Shown: piece by piece, positions 53,019-61,672 of the stretch
How positions within the stretch are numbered: position 1 is the stretch's first letter
Layout: each line of letters opens with the position of its first letter
NCBI GenBank assembly: GCA_000403255.2
Contig: KE159574.1
Coordinates: forward strand, 15,182-79,181
DNA length: 64,000 nt
Direction: 5' to 3'
Origin: Lachnospiraceae bacterium 3-1
Lineage (GTDB): Bacteria; Bacillota; Clostridia; Lachnospirales; Lachnospiraceae
The notes under the pieces: generated by a model
Databases searched by the model: none
Seen by the model: only the letters and a program-made list of their open reading frames with translations
Told to the model about the DNA's origin: nothing
Translations under genes and position numbers: made by a program

Positions 53019-53904
53019 GGAGCATCTGCCTGAATTAAAAATAGCGGTAATTGACAATGGCATAAACAGGGAATTGTTAGAATTTCTTTTACCCCATAAG
53101 AAAGAAACAGTGGCATGCTGGCAGATTTTTAGAGAAGGCTGCGTCCCACAGTTTCTTGAGCCCGAGGGGGAACGGGAATCCCATGGAACCTTGTGTACAG
53201 CCCTTCTGTTGGAATTTTTGGAAAAAAACAATGTCACAGATTTTCAAATAGCCAGCGTTTCCATTTTAAACCAGGATCGAAATCAAGAGCTTGGGGAATT
53301 TTGTACCGCATTAGAATGGTGCGTAACACAAAAAATGGACATTATTTTAATGAGCATCGGCGTGAAAATCCCTGTATATGCAAAACGGCTGCTTCCATTT
53401 ATTGAAAAGGCAAAGGCGCAAAAAATCCTGCTGCTTGCGGCGGCCTCCAATGATTTTGAGATTACATATCCCGCCTGTTATAAAGATGTGATTGGAATAA
53501 AAAAAGGGACTGGATATGGAATAAAAGCTATTCGGGATATAAAGGACGGCATAGATCTGGAAGGAAATTTTGAAGTTTCCAATGTCATACAGCAATACAG
53601 CATATTTTTAGAGGAAACGTATGGAGTGACCAATAGTTTTGTATTGCCTTTCGTAGCCGCAGACATATGCGCACTGCTGAGACAGAACGGAGAAATGAAT
53701 GCGAAAGATGTAGTGAACTGTTATCCTAAAAAGAAAGGCTGGGATAATCAAACTGTTATTCCCCGTATAGAAAGCGCTGTCCTAAAAATCGCAGTAGTTT
53801 ACCAGGGAAAAGCAAGACAAAAAATGGAGCTGGTATTGGAGGATATTATTATGGGATTTGGATCATGTATATTGTTTAGAACATGGAAAACTGAAACAGG
53901 TTGA
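53011..53904 (+). CDS. S8 (subtilisin-like) peptidase of the peptide cluster
   Basis: The product is 297 residues. The catalytic triad is readable: AVIDNGI (Asp15), RESHGT (His58) and GVTNSF (Ser209), with an oxyanion Asn in AAASND (147). There is no signal peptide, so it works inside the cell, perhaps cutting the leader from the modified peptide. The serine motif TNS replaces the usual GTS. The start overlaps the permease stop by 8 bases. Confidence 0.8.
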   Translation: MNREHLPELKIAVIDNGINRELLEFLLPHKKETVACWQIFREGCVPQFLEPEGERESHGTLCTALLLEFLEKNNVTDFQIASVSILNQDRNQELGEFCTALEWCVTQKMDIILMSIGVKIPVYAKRLLPFIEKAKAQKILLLAAASNDFEITYPACYKDVIGIKKGTGYGIKAIRDIKDGIDLEGNFEVSNVIQQYSIFLEETYGVTNSFVLPFVAADICALLRQNGEMNAKDVVNCYPKKKGWDNQTVIPRIESAVLKIAVVYQGKARQKMELVLEDIIMGFGSCILFRTWKTETG

Positions 53905-54074
53905 TAAAGAATTTTGGAAAAATTATCAAATCGATATGTAGGATTTTCTGTCCTTTCATGAAGTGTTAAAAAATTGTCAAGGTAGCCTGTCTTGTCAATA
54001 TCGCCAAATCCTGTTATAATGCCGCCTTATGACAACAAGCGAAAAATGCTCAGATAAAGACAAGCTCTATTCCT

Positions 54075-55037
54075 CTATGTTTTCATTTCCATCTGTTTTT
54101 TCAGTCGGCTTTTTAGGCTGGCAAGGAATCTGTCATTTCCTACAACCTTAAGCATGGGGCCGAAGGACAGAACTTCAATCAGTAATTCCGTCTCCATAGA
54201 CTGGTTATAATAAATCAGACATTCATAGGTGTTTTCGCCGATTTTTTTCGTATTTTTCTTATAATTCGCAAAATGAAGCATGGCCCGTTCCAGGGCGTTG
54301 CGTTTGTTGATAATATGCAGCCGGAGAGGTTCTTTATCATAAGAATTTTGAATTAAGGTATTCAGGTCAATTTGTGAAGTGAAAAATTTATCGGTAAGGC
54401 ATACCCTTTGTATACGGGCAATGTTTAAGATTTCCAGCCGCATTCTATTATTTTTTCTATGTTTCAGGGCAAGCAGCCGGAACTTGTCATTTTTTATGGA
54501 ATATTCCAGGCGTACAGGTACATAGTAGTGATGAACCCGGGTTCCATTGGGAGAATTATAATCAATATCCGTATATTGCCGGCGCTTTTGTGCGGTAAGC
54601 AGTGTGCGGAAATTACTGCGGTAAATTTCATCTGTATAAGGATCTCCATCTGTAAAACGGTCATAGTAGTAAATCTGTTCCTGGTTCCAAAGAGGCTTCA
54701 CAGAATCCAGCATAGAATCCAGTGTTTTCAGCTGTTCTTGGTCTAAAAAAAGTGAGATACGGGGGTCAGACAGTAACGCTTTCAGATAAGATTTCTGAAG
54801 GTGGGAAAGAGGCGTGAGAAATGCAGAATCTATTTTGGAAAAATAGAGCCCATTCTCTCTTGCAAATAAATTCCAGTCTCCACTTTCCAGCTTGGGAATT
54901 ATGGCAAGGAGGCTTTCTTCAAAGCTTTCCTTGCAAATCTGGCTGCGGATTTCATCTATGGTAAAGGGAGTTTGACAGGTTAAAAGGTGTCGCATCACCT
55001 GGTAATAACAGCTATAAATTTCAGAAAATAGTTCCAT
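54075..55037 (-). CDS. WYL-domain transcription regulator (second of pair)
   Basis: The product is 320 residues. The C-terminal half has a WYL-like layout (YYVPVRLEYSIKNDKFRLLAL...RLEILNIARIQRV) with the following WCX-type extension. The N-terminal part carries helical segments rather than a clear HTH. It overlaps the neighbouring WYL gene by 17 bases and is co-transcribed with it, divergently from rtcB. WYL domains bind nucleic acid or nucleotide ligands and control defence or repair genes. Confidence 0.75.
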   Translation of the reverse strand: MELFSEIYSCYYQVMRHLLTCQTPFTIDEIRSQICKESFEESLLAIIPKLESGDWNLFARENGLYFSKIDSAFLTPLSHLQKSYLKALLSDPRISLFLDQEQLKTLDSMLDSVKPLWNQEQIYYYDRFTDGDPYTDEIYRSNFRTLLTAQKRRQYTDIDYNSPNGTRVHHYYVPVRLEYSIKNDKFRLLALKHRKNNRMRLEILNIARIQRVCLTDKFFTSQIDLNTLIQNSYDKEPLRLHIINKRNALERAMLHFANYKKNTKKIGENTYECLIYYNQSMETELLIEVLSFGPMLKVVGNDRFLASLKSRLKKQMEMKT

Positions 55038-56280
55038 TTGCTTCTCCTTCTATCTGGTACATTTGATACATGCTTTCCAAATCCTGATAAAACCGATTTT
55101 CTACAGATTTGGCAGTACATTTCAGCGACAGAATCCTTCCGGTAAAGGTTCGAACCCAGGGCAGCATTTCATTACAGTCAAAGGAGTCCCTCTGATACTG
55201 CCAGGTATTTTTTCCAATCCGTGTGACAGCGCCTTCCTTGCCCTCCCGTTTCAGACGGTCAACAATATACAGTTCGCCAGGCTCTTCTATATGCAGGACC
55301 ATGGTTAAGGTATCCTGATGATGGCGTTCCGTTCCCTGAAAGGATACACCCCAGAGCAGACAGCGGTTCCGTTCTAGTTTCTTTTTCAGGTCTTCATATT
55401 CCGGCGCAGGCTCCAGGCAGTCAACATGCTTGATCGTATCCAGACGGAAACAGGTAAAACGTTTGCTTCTTTCCACATATCCGCAGAGAAAACGTCTGCC
55501 GCTTCTGGAGCTTATGAATAGCTGCAATGGAATGCAGCTTGCAGTACTTTCAAGACCGTTTTTAGAGCTTTTTATGGTGAGATTTACGGTTAATTTCCGG
55601 TTCATCCCATCCAAAAGGGTCAGTAGTATTTCATCTTCCAATGTATGTACGAAAAAACTGTGTTTTACCCGAAAGCTTTTGTTCTGGCTTTCCAGTTGTT
55701 CCAGAATTTCATTTCCGATAATTCCAAGACAGCCTGCCATCTGATAAAAAGCTAGAGCATCTATGATAGCTTCCTTAGATTTCAGCCAGAGACTCAAAGT
55801 ATTGTCCAAGGAAAACAAGACAGATTTTCCTTTTTTTTGCTTGCTTAGAAGTCCTTCTTTTTCATAAGCATTGCATTTGCGCCGAACAGTCTGAATGTCA
55901 AACAATGCCTCATAGTCTGTGAGCAGCCGGTCCGTAATTTCTTCTGTGGTCAATGCCTGCTCATTCTGAAGTAAATCCAGGATTAGAAAATGAAGCACAA
56001 TGTCATTGTCCGTGAAGCTTTTGGTTTTCCACACCCGAAACAGGGGATTAGAATCCAAAAGGCTGCTGTCAATGGCAAGTGAAATATTAAAGCCGCCAGG
56101 CACATAATCTCTCTGTACAAAGGGGCCAAGCCAGCTTTCCAGCCGTCTTCGCTCGTTGTCGTAAGTACGTGGACTTTTTTCCTTAAATTCATTGCGGGTT
56201 TTAAAGCCATAAACAAAGAAGTCTCTGACATATTCTCTTGTTTTGGGAAAGGTTTTGATCAGTTCCTGAAAATTTGACAT
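55021..56280 (-). CDS. WYL-domain transcription regulator (first of pair)
   Basis: The product is 419 residues from ATG 56280, preceded by GGAGCGGAG. The N-terminus includes a winged-helix-like region (LTTEEITDRLLTDYEALFDIQTVRRKCNAYEKEGLLS, about 115-155). The C-terminal WYL domain has LQLFISSRSGRRFLCGYVERSKRFTCFRLDTI. Divergent orientation to rtcB, 216 bases away, suggests that the pair controls the RNA ligase. No ligand can be read. Confidence 0.78.
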   Translation of the reverse strand: MSNFQELIKTFPKTREYVRDFFVYGFKTRNEFKEKSPRTYDNERRRLESWLGPFVQRDYVPGGFNISLAIDSSLLDSNPLFRVWKTKSFTDNDIVLHFLILDLLQNEQALTTEEITDRLLTDYEALFDIQTVRRKCNAYEKEGLLSKQKKGKSVLFSLDNTLSLWLKSKEAIIDALAFYQMAGCLGIIGNEILEQLESQNKSFRVKHSFFVHTLEDEILLTLLDGMNRKLTVNLTIKSSKNGLESTASCIPLQLFISSRSGRRFLCGYVERSKRFTCFRLDTIKHVDCLEPAPEYEDLKKKLERNRCLLWGVSFQGTERHHQDTLTMVLHIEEPGELYIVDRLKREGKEGAVTRIGKNTWQYQRDSFDCNEMLPWVRTFTGRILSLKCTAKSVENRFYQDLESMYQMYQIEGEANGTIF

Positions 56281-56496
56281 TTTTCTCCGCTCCTGCATTT
56301 TAGTCCATAATTAAACAGAAAAGGTTTTTTATAGTTTATCATGGAGTAACAGAGGAAACAACAGTATTAGGCAAAATTTTCGGATTCTATCAGAGTTCGC
56401 AACTTTTTTGATATGATAATTTACCAAATCCTGTATATAATAAGCCCATCAAAGCAATTACCAAATGGACAGCAAAATAGAAGGGATGTGGATGGT

Positions 56497-57729
56497 ATGT
56501 TTGTATTATATAATGAGAAAACAAGATTTCCAGTAAAGGTATGGTTAGAAAGTAAAGAACAGTTGGAGGAAAATTGTCTGGAACAGGCATATCACCTCTC
56601 ACAGCTTCCGTTTATTCATAAATGGGTCTGCCTAATGCCAGACACCCATGCAGGGAAAGGAATGCCAATCGGCGGCGTGATTGCAGTAAAGGATGTGGTT
56701 ATTCCCAATGCAGTAGGCGTTGATATTGGTTGCGGTATGGATTTCATTCCCACCAATATCCATATGGATGAAATTCGTGAAATCCAAACTGGAAATGGAA
56801 CAATCATTCAGGCAATCATTGGAAATATTATGCGGACAATTCCGTTAAATACTGAGCGGTATAAAACCCCTCAAAATTCAAAAATCCTTGACCAGGCAAA
56901 AGAAGAAATGGACAAATATGAAGAAAATTTGGATTTACTGCCCCTCATAGAAGACGGGTATTTTCAGGTAGGAAGCTTGGGAGGCGGGAATCATTTTATA
57001 GAGCTTCAGGAAGACACAAACGGGTATCTTTGTATTATGATTCATTCTGGAAGCCGCCATATGGGAAAGGCAATCTGCGATTATTTTCATAAAACAGCCA
57101 GTGAACAAAATCGGAAATGGTACAGTGAGGTAAAGGATGAGTACCACTTGGCTTTTTTGCCAGTACAGTCTAAGGAAGGGCAGCAGTATATTAATTGGAT
57201 GAATTTGGCAATGGATTATGCTTTTGAAAATCGGGCATGTATGCTGGAGAAAGTATGTGAAATTGTAACGGAAGTAATCGAAAGACACACAGACCTGAAG
57301 GTGGAATTTGGAGAGGAGATCAATTGCCACCATAATTATGCCGCATTGGAAAACCATTACGATGCCAATGTGTGGGTGCACCGCAAGGGGGCTACCAGAG
57401 TGAGGGAAGGAGAGCTTGCCGTAATACCAGGGGCCATGGGTTCTTACAGTTATGTGGTGGAAGGAAAAGGAAACAAAGAGTCCTTCTGTTCATCCTCTCA
57501 CGGAGCAGGGAGAAATTATTCTAGAACAGGGGCGATGCAGACTTTTTCAGTGGAACAGGTGATGGTGGATTTAAAGGAACAGGGAATTGTTTTAGGGAAA
57601 CGCAAGAAAAATGATGTGCCAGAGGAATGCCGGTTTGCTTATAAAGATATTGATGTAGTGATGGCTCAGCAATCGGAGCTTGTTACGCCAATCCGAAAAT
57701 TGAAAACTGTAGGTGTAGTAAAGGGATAA
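56497..57729 (+). CDS. rtcB: RtcB-type RNA ligase
   Basis: The product is 410 residues. Metal and guanylate residues are visible: MPDTHAGKGMPIGGVIAV, NAVGVDIGCGM (metal Cys), GGGNHFIEL, HSGSRHMG, GAMGSYSYVVEGKG and SSHGAGRNYSR (the guanylated His). The enzyme joins 2',3'-cyclic phosphate or 3'-phosphate ends to 5'-OH ends using GTP and Mn. It repairs cleaved tRNA or rRNA. The start at 56497 removes an upstream in-frame extension without a site. No archease gene is adjacent. Confidence 0.93.
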   Translation: MFVLYNEKTRFPVKVWLESKEQLEENCLEQAYHLSQLPFIHKWVCLMPDTHAGKGMPIGGVIAVKDVVIPNAVGVDIGCGMDFIPTNIHMDEIREIQTGNGTIIQAIIGNIMRTIPLNTERYKTPQNSKILDQAKEEMDKYEENLDLLPLIEDGYFQVGSLGGGNHFIELQEDTNGYLCIMIHSGSRHMGKAICDYFHKTASEQNRKWYSEVKDEYHLAFLPVQSKEGQQYINWMNLAMDYAFENRACMLEKVCEIVTEVIERHTDLKVEFGEEINCHHNYAALENHYDANVWVHRKGATRVREGELAVIPGAMGSYSYVVEGKGNKESFCSSSHGAGRNYSRTGAMQTFSVEQVMVDLKEQGIVLGKRKKNDVPEECRFAYKDIDVVMAQQSELVTPIRKLKTVGVVKG

Positions 57730-57861
57730 TTTTTGATACGTTTTAAAGGCAGCGGGCGTCTAATTAATGAATACTATTTACAATCTAAAAACTTTTTGAA
57801 AAAAGTACTTGCAAAAAGAAAAAAGTTATGGTAACATTGTTTTTGTTGTTGACAATGTTAC

Positions 57862-57933
57862 GGCTCCTTGGTCAAGCGGTTAAGACATCGCCCTTTCACG
57901 GCGGTAACACGGGTTCGATTCCCGTAGGAGTCA
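57862..57933 (+). tRNA. tRNA-Glu (TTC)
   Basis: A full cloverleaf is present: acceptor GGCTCCT/AGGAGTC, anticodon loop CTTTCAC with TTC, T arm ACGGG-TTCGATT-CCCGT. CCA is not encoded. Confidence 0.93.
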
Positions 57934-58038
57934 TTTTTAAAAATATTATTCTTGACGAATATTTTTATATTTGTTATAATATAATAGATTTAAGTACCGA
58001 GTTACAACATTGTATCTGTACAAACATAATTTTATTAT

Positions 58039-58110
58039 GGCGCAGTAGCCAAGCGGTAAGGCGTGGGTCTGCAACACCCTGATTCACCGGTTCAAATCCG
58101 GTCTGCGCCT
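58039..58110 (+). tRNA. tRNA-Cys (GCA)
   Basis: A full cloverleaf is present: acceptor GGCGCAG/CTGCGCC, anticodon loop CTGCAAC with GCA, T arm CCGG-TTCAAAT-CCGG. It lies 105 bases after tRNA-Glu, in the same direction, and is followed by a terminator. Confidence 0.93.
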
Positions 58111-58116
58111 CTTAAA

Positions 58117-58140
58117 AGCCTCGATTTTTCGAGGCTTTTT
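58117..58140 (+). terminator. Terminator after the tRNA genes
   Basis: AGCCTCG and CGAGGCT pair around a T-rich loop, followed by TTTTTT. Confidence 0.85.
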
Positions 58141-58223
58141 TATTCTATAGGAAAGACCGTGTTACTGTAAAGTGTTAAAGACCTTGTCATGCTAACGGGT
58201 GAAAGTATCTTTCCTATAGAATA
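58141..58223. repeat. Perfect 16-bp inverted repeat with a 51-base centre
   Basis: TATTCTATAGGAAAGA at 58141 has its exact complement at 58208-58223. It lies between the tRNA terminator and the hydrolase gene. It may be a small non-autonomous mobile repeat or a leader structure. Confidence 0.55.
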
Positions 58224-58258
58224 AAAAATAAAATGAATGAAGAGAGAAAATATAAGCG

Positions 58259-59224
58259 ATGAAAAAAGCGTGGAAAAAGAAAAAAATCATTATACCCATA
58301 TTATTTGGAATTGTGTTGTGCATCGCTGCATTTTGCTATGTTAATGATTATTATCATAGTGAAGAATGTGTACAGGAGTATTTGGCAGGAAATGGCACAG
58401 TATCCGTCATTGAGATAAAGGATGGTTTGTACTTAGATGGGCCTGGGAAAGATACGGCTATGATTTTCTATCCTGGAGCAAAAGTAGAGTATACGGCATA
58501 TGTACCATTGCTGCATAAACTGGCAAATCATGGTATTGATTGTTTCCTCATTAAAATGCCGTGTAATTTGGCATTTTTTGGACAAAATAAAGCAGGAAAG
58601 ATTATGAATTCTTATGATTATGACCATTGGTATCTGTCTGGCCATTCTCTGGGAGGAGCAATGGCGGCTTCCTATGCCGCTGGACGCCTGGATAAACTGG
58701 ATGGTTTGGCTCTTCTGGCAGCCTATCCAACAAAAACATTAGCATCGGATGCTTTTTCGGTTGTATCCATATATGGAAGTGAAGACGGAGTTCTGACCAT
58801 GGAGAAGATGGAAGAAGGGAGAGAATTTATGCCTTCCGATTATACAGAAGTTTGTATCGAAGGGGGAAATCATGCTCTGTTTGGAAATTATGGAAGTCAG
58901 GATGGTGACTATGATGCTTCTATTACCCAGGAGGAACAGCAGAATCAGACAGTTGCAGCGATTCTTCAAATGGTAGAAAATCATAAGGAGGAACAGCAGG
59001 AGGAGTATGATTCCGGTCATATTAAAAATGCCGTATGTTTGCCCCATGAAGATATTTTAAGTGAACCGGAAATATTACCGGACAAAGGACAACAAATTCT
59101 GGTATACTGTAGAAGTGGAAACCGAAGTAAGCAGGCAGCTCAGAAGCTGGTAGATATGGGGTATGAAAAGGTTTTAGAATTTGGTGGAATCTTAGACTGG
59201 CCATACCAAAACATGCTGGAGTGA
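58259..59224 (+). CDS. Alpha/beta hydrolase fused to a partial rhodanese domain
   Basis: The product is 321 residues. A membrane anchor (about 9-27) precedes an alpha/beta hydrolase: GHSLGGAMA (Ser130), SIYGSEDG (Asp) and GGNHALFG (His), so the enzyme faces outward. From about residue 248 the sequence switches to the second half of a rhodanese: EEYDSGHIKNAV, VYCRSGNRSKQAA (active Cys284) and GGILDW. The first strand and helix of the rhodanese fold are missing. This looks like two neighbouring genes joined in frame by a deletion. Hydrolase activity is plausible; sulfur transfer is doubtful. Confidence 0.75.
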   Translation: MKKAWKKKKIIIPILFGIVLCIAAFCYVNDYYHSEECVQEYLAGNGTVSVIEIKDGLYLDGPGKDTAMIFYPGAKVEYTAYVPLLHKLANHGIDCFLIKMPCNLAFFGQNKAGKIMNSYDYDHWYLSGHSLGGAMAASYAAGRLDKLDGLALLAAYPTKTLASDAFSVVSIYGSEDGVLTMEKMEEGREFMPSDYTEVCIEGGNHALFGNYGSQDGDYDASITQEEQQNQTVAAILQMVENHKEEQQEEYDSGHIKNAVCLPHEDILSEPEILPDKGQQILVYCRSGNRSKQAAQKLVDMGYEKVLEFGGILDWPYQNMLE

Positions 59225-59257
59225 TGGAAAAGGTCACAATGGGAGGAAAGCGGTAAA

Positions 59258-59968
59258 ATGTACAATTTTGATAAAATGGGTAAGAAACCTCTGGGCGCCC
59301 AGATCGAAGATGAATTGATGAAATATATTTTACAAGAGCCGGTGGAACCAGGGCAGAAAATACCAAATGAATTTGAGCTCGCAAAGCAGTTCGGCGTCGG
59401 GCGCAGTACAATTCGGGAAGCGGTAAAAGGGCTGGTATCCAGAGGTATCTTGGAGGTGCGCAGAGGTTCAGGAACATATGTCATCAATACCAATTCCTTT
59501 GAGGATGATCCATTGGGGTTTGGAAAAATGGAAGATAAATATAAGATGGCGCTGGATTTGTTTGAGGTACGGCTTATGATAGAGCCGCAAATCGCAGCGT
59601 TGGCTTGTAAAAATGCATCTGAGGGGGAATTGAAAAAGCTCAAAAGATTATGTGATGAGACCGAACAACTATATCGGGGCGGGCACAACCATATTAGTAA
59701 GGATGTGGAATTTCATGCCTGCATTGCTCATTGCAGTAAAAATCAGGTGGTTGAGATGCTGATTCCTGTTATTAATACAGCAGTTTATACATTTGCAAAT
59801 CTGACCCACCGCCTGTTGAAAGAAGAGACATTAGAAACCCATCGAGCGATTACCGATGCGATACTTAAGAGGGATTCTGTGGGAGCCAGATGTGCTATGA
59901 TGATGCATCTGACGTATAACCGCCAAACGATTATGAGACTCATCGAGCAGCGGGAGCAGGAAAAGTGA
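59258..59968 (+). CDS. GntR-family regulator (FadR subgroup)
   Basis: The product is 236 residues. The N-terminal winged HTH has IPNEFELAKQFGVGRSTIREAVKGL (about 36-60) and RRGSGTYVI. The C-terminal FCD domain contains the metal/ligand residues in DVEFHACIAHCSKN and THRAITDAIL. It precedes gluconate-type genes and probably represses them until a sugar acid binds. Candidate sites are the TACATC-A-GATGTA palindromes at 59968 and 60094. Confidence 0.9.
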   Translation: MYNFDKMGKKPLGAQIEDELMKYILQEPVEPGQKIPNEFELAKQFGVGRSTIREAVKGLVSRGILEVRRGSGTYVINTNSFEDDPLGFGKMEDKYKMALDLFEVRLMIEPQIAALACKNASEGELKKLKRLCDETEQLYRGGHNHISKDVEFHACIAHCSKNQVVEMLIPVINTAVYTFANLTHRLLKEETLETHRAITDAILKRDSVGARCAMMMHLTYNRQTIMRLIEQREQEK

Positions 59969-59982
59969 TACATCAGATGTAT
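59968..59982. promoter_or_regulatory. GntR operator candidate 1
   Basis: ATACATC-A-GATGTAT is a perfect 15-base palindrome. It overlaps the last base of the regulator gene and recurs at 60094. Confidence 0.55.
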
Positions 59983-60030
59983 TGAAGATGCTCCAAACAA
60001 CTTTTCGAAAGACATAGATATAATATACAA

Positions 60031-60068
60031 AAAGATGACTTTCCAAAGGGGTGGAAGTCATCTTTTTT
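60031..60068 (+). terminator. Terminator of the gntR-type gene
   Basis: AAGATGACTTTCC pairs with GGAAGTCATCTT, with an 8-base loop, followed by TTTT. It lies between the two operator candidates. Confidence 0.8.
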
Positions 60069-60093
60069 GTGCAAAAAGGAGAAAGAAAAATAA

Positions 60094-60108
60094 ATACATC
60101 AGATGTAT
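60094..60108. promoter_or_regulatory. GntR operator candidate 2
   Basis: A second exact copy of ATACATCAGATGTAT lies 107 bases before the permease gene. A weaker relative (GACGTCAGATGTTA) follows at 60155. The spacing fits repression of the gntP promoter. Confidence 0.6.
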
Positions 60109-60214
60109 TGAACAAAATACCAGAAAATAGTAGAATAAATTCACAATAACATAAGACGTCAGATGTTATAGAGACATGAAGTTCATAAAAAATAATATTA
60201 GGAGGTTTTAAGTT

Positions 60215-61573
60215 ATGGCTGGTGAAGCAATGGCATTAGATCCAACCAGATTAGTGATAGCTGCAATTGTGGGCTTGGCAGTATTGCTTTTATTGATTAT
60301 CAAATTTAAGGTACAGGCAATGGTTTCTATTTTGGTGGGAGCAATTGTCATAGGTCTTGGGGCAGGTATGCCTTTTGATAATATTGTAACAGCGGTGAAT
60401 GACGGAATCGGAAATACATTAAAAGGAATTGCATTGTTGGTAGGTCTTGGCTCCATGTTCGGCGCAATTTTGGAAGCATCTGGAGGGGCGCAAACGTTGG
60501 CTGTCAGTATGGTAAAATGGTTCGGCGATAAAAAGGCAGCCTGGGCGCTTGGAATTACCGGCCTTGTGATCGCAATGCCTGTGTTTTTTGATGCAGGGCT
60601 GATTATTTTGATTCCTCTGGCATTCTCCCTTGCAAAAAGAACCAATCGTTCTGCTTTGTTTTATGCCATTCCTCTTTTGGCAGGGCTTGCAGTTGGACAT
60701 GCATTTATTCCTCCAACCCCAGGTCCGGTTCTGGTAGCAACTATGTTGAATGTAGAGCTTGGCTGGGTAATTATGGTTGGTATTTTATGTGGAATTTGTT
60801 CTATGGTTGTGGCGGGACCTGTATGGGGAGCGATCTGTGGAAAAAAATATATGGTTCCAGTTCCAGAACACGTGGCAAAGCAGGAGGATTTTGACGAATC
60901 AAAGCTGCCGAATTTCTGGACTATTGTAGGAATTATTTTAATTCCCCTGGTACTGATTATTTTAGACTCTGTTGCAGGAGTAGTTCCGGCATTAAGCACA
61001 GTAGCGCCGATTTTTGCTTTTCTTGGGGAACCCTTTGTAGCGCTTTTGATAGCAACAATTGCAGCAATGTTGATTCTTGGCTTAAGACATGGATATAATA
61101 TGGAGGAATTGGAAAAAATCATGACCAAGTCCTTAGAGCCTACTGGGTTGATTCTTTTGGTAACCGCATGTGGTGGTGTTCTTCGGTATATGCTTCAATA
61201 TTCTGGTCTTGGTGACTTGATTGGGAATGCAGTGTCTTCTGCAAATCTTCCGATTGTGATTGTGGCATTTGTGGTAGCTGCACTGGTAAGGATTTGTGTT
61301 GGTTCGGCAACGGTGGCTATGACAATGGCAGCAGGTATTATTGCAGCTATGCCAGGAATTGCAGATTTATCTCCCTTGTATCTGGCTTGTACCACAGTAG
61401 CAGTTGCAGGTGGGGCAACGGTATGCTCCCATTTCAATGACTCTGGCTTCTGGCTGGTAAAATCATTGGTAGGGATGGATGAGGTGACAACCTTAAAAAC
61501 CTGGACAATTATGGAGACCCTGGTAGGTGGAACAGGATTTGTGGTAGCTTTGATTATTTCATTTTTTGCTTAG
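60215..61573 (+). CDS. gntP: GntP-family gluconate-type permease
   Basis: The product is 452 residues with about 12-14 membrane helices. GntP motifs include GLGSMFGAILEASGGAQTLA, MPVFFDAGLIILIPLAFSLA, AFIPPTPGPVLVA and the C-terminal CSHFNDSGFWLVK. It imports gluconate or a related sugar acid by proton symport. AGGAGG precedes the ATG. Position between the GntR gene and a sugar-acid dehydratase supports the substrate class. Confidence 0.92.
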   Translation: MAGEAMALDPTRLVIAAIVGLAVLLLLIIKFKVQAMVSILVGAIVIGLGAGMPFDNIVTAVNDGIGNTLKGIALLVGLGSMFGAILEASGGAQTLAVSMVKWFGDKKAAWALGITGLVIAMPVFFDAGLIILIPLAFSLAKRTNRSALFYAIPLLAGLAVGHAFIPPTPGPVLVATMLNVELGWVIMVGILCGICSMVVAGPVWGAICGKKYMVPVPEHVAKQEDFDESKLPNFWTIVGIILIPLVLIILDSVAGVVPALSTVAPIFAFLGEPFVALLIATIAAMLILGLRHGYNMEELEKIMTKSLEPTGLILLVTACGGVLRYMLQYSGLGDLIGNAVSSANLPIVIVAFVVAALVRICVGSATVAMTMAAGIIAAMPGIADLSPLYLACTTVAVAGGATVCSHFNDSGFWLVKSLVGMDEVTTLKTWTIMETLVGGTGFVVALIISFFA

Positions 61574-61672
61574 ATTGTGTTTGGATTAGGAGAAAAATTT
61601 ACATGGTGAAATGATAGGTATCTTTCATAGATTGTTTTTACTTTGGGTAAATGGAAAGGGATGGTGAAGAAT

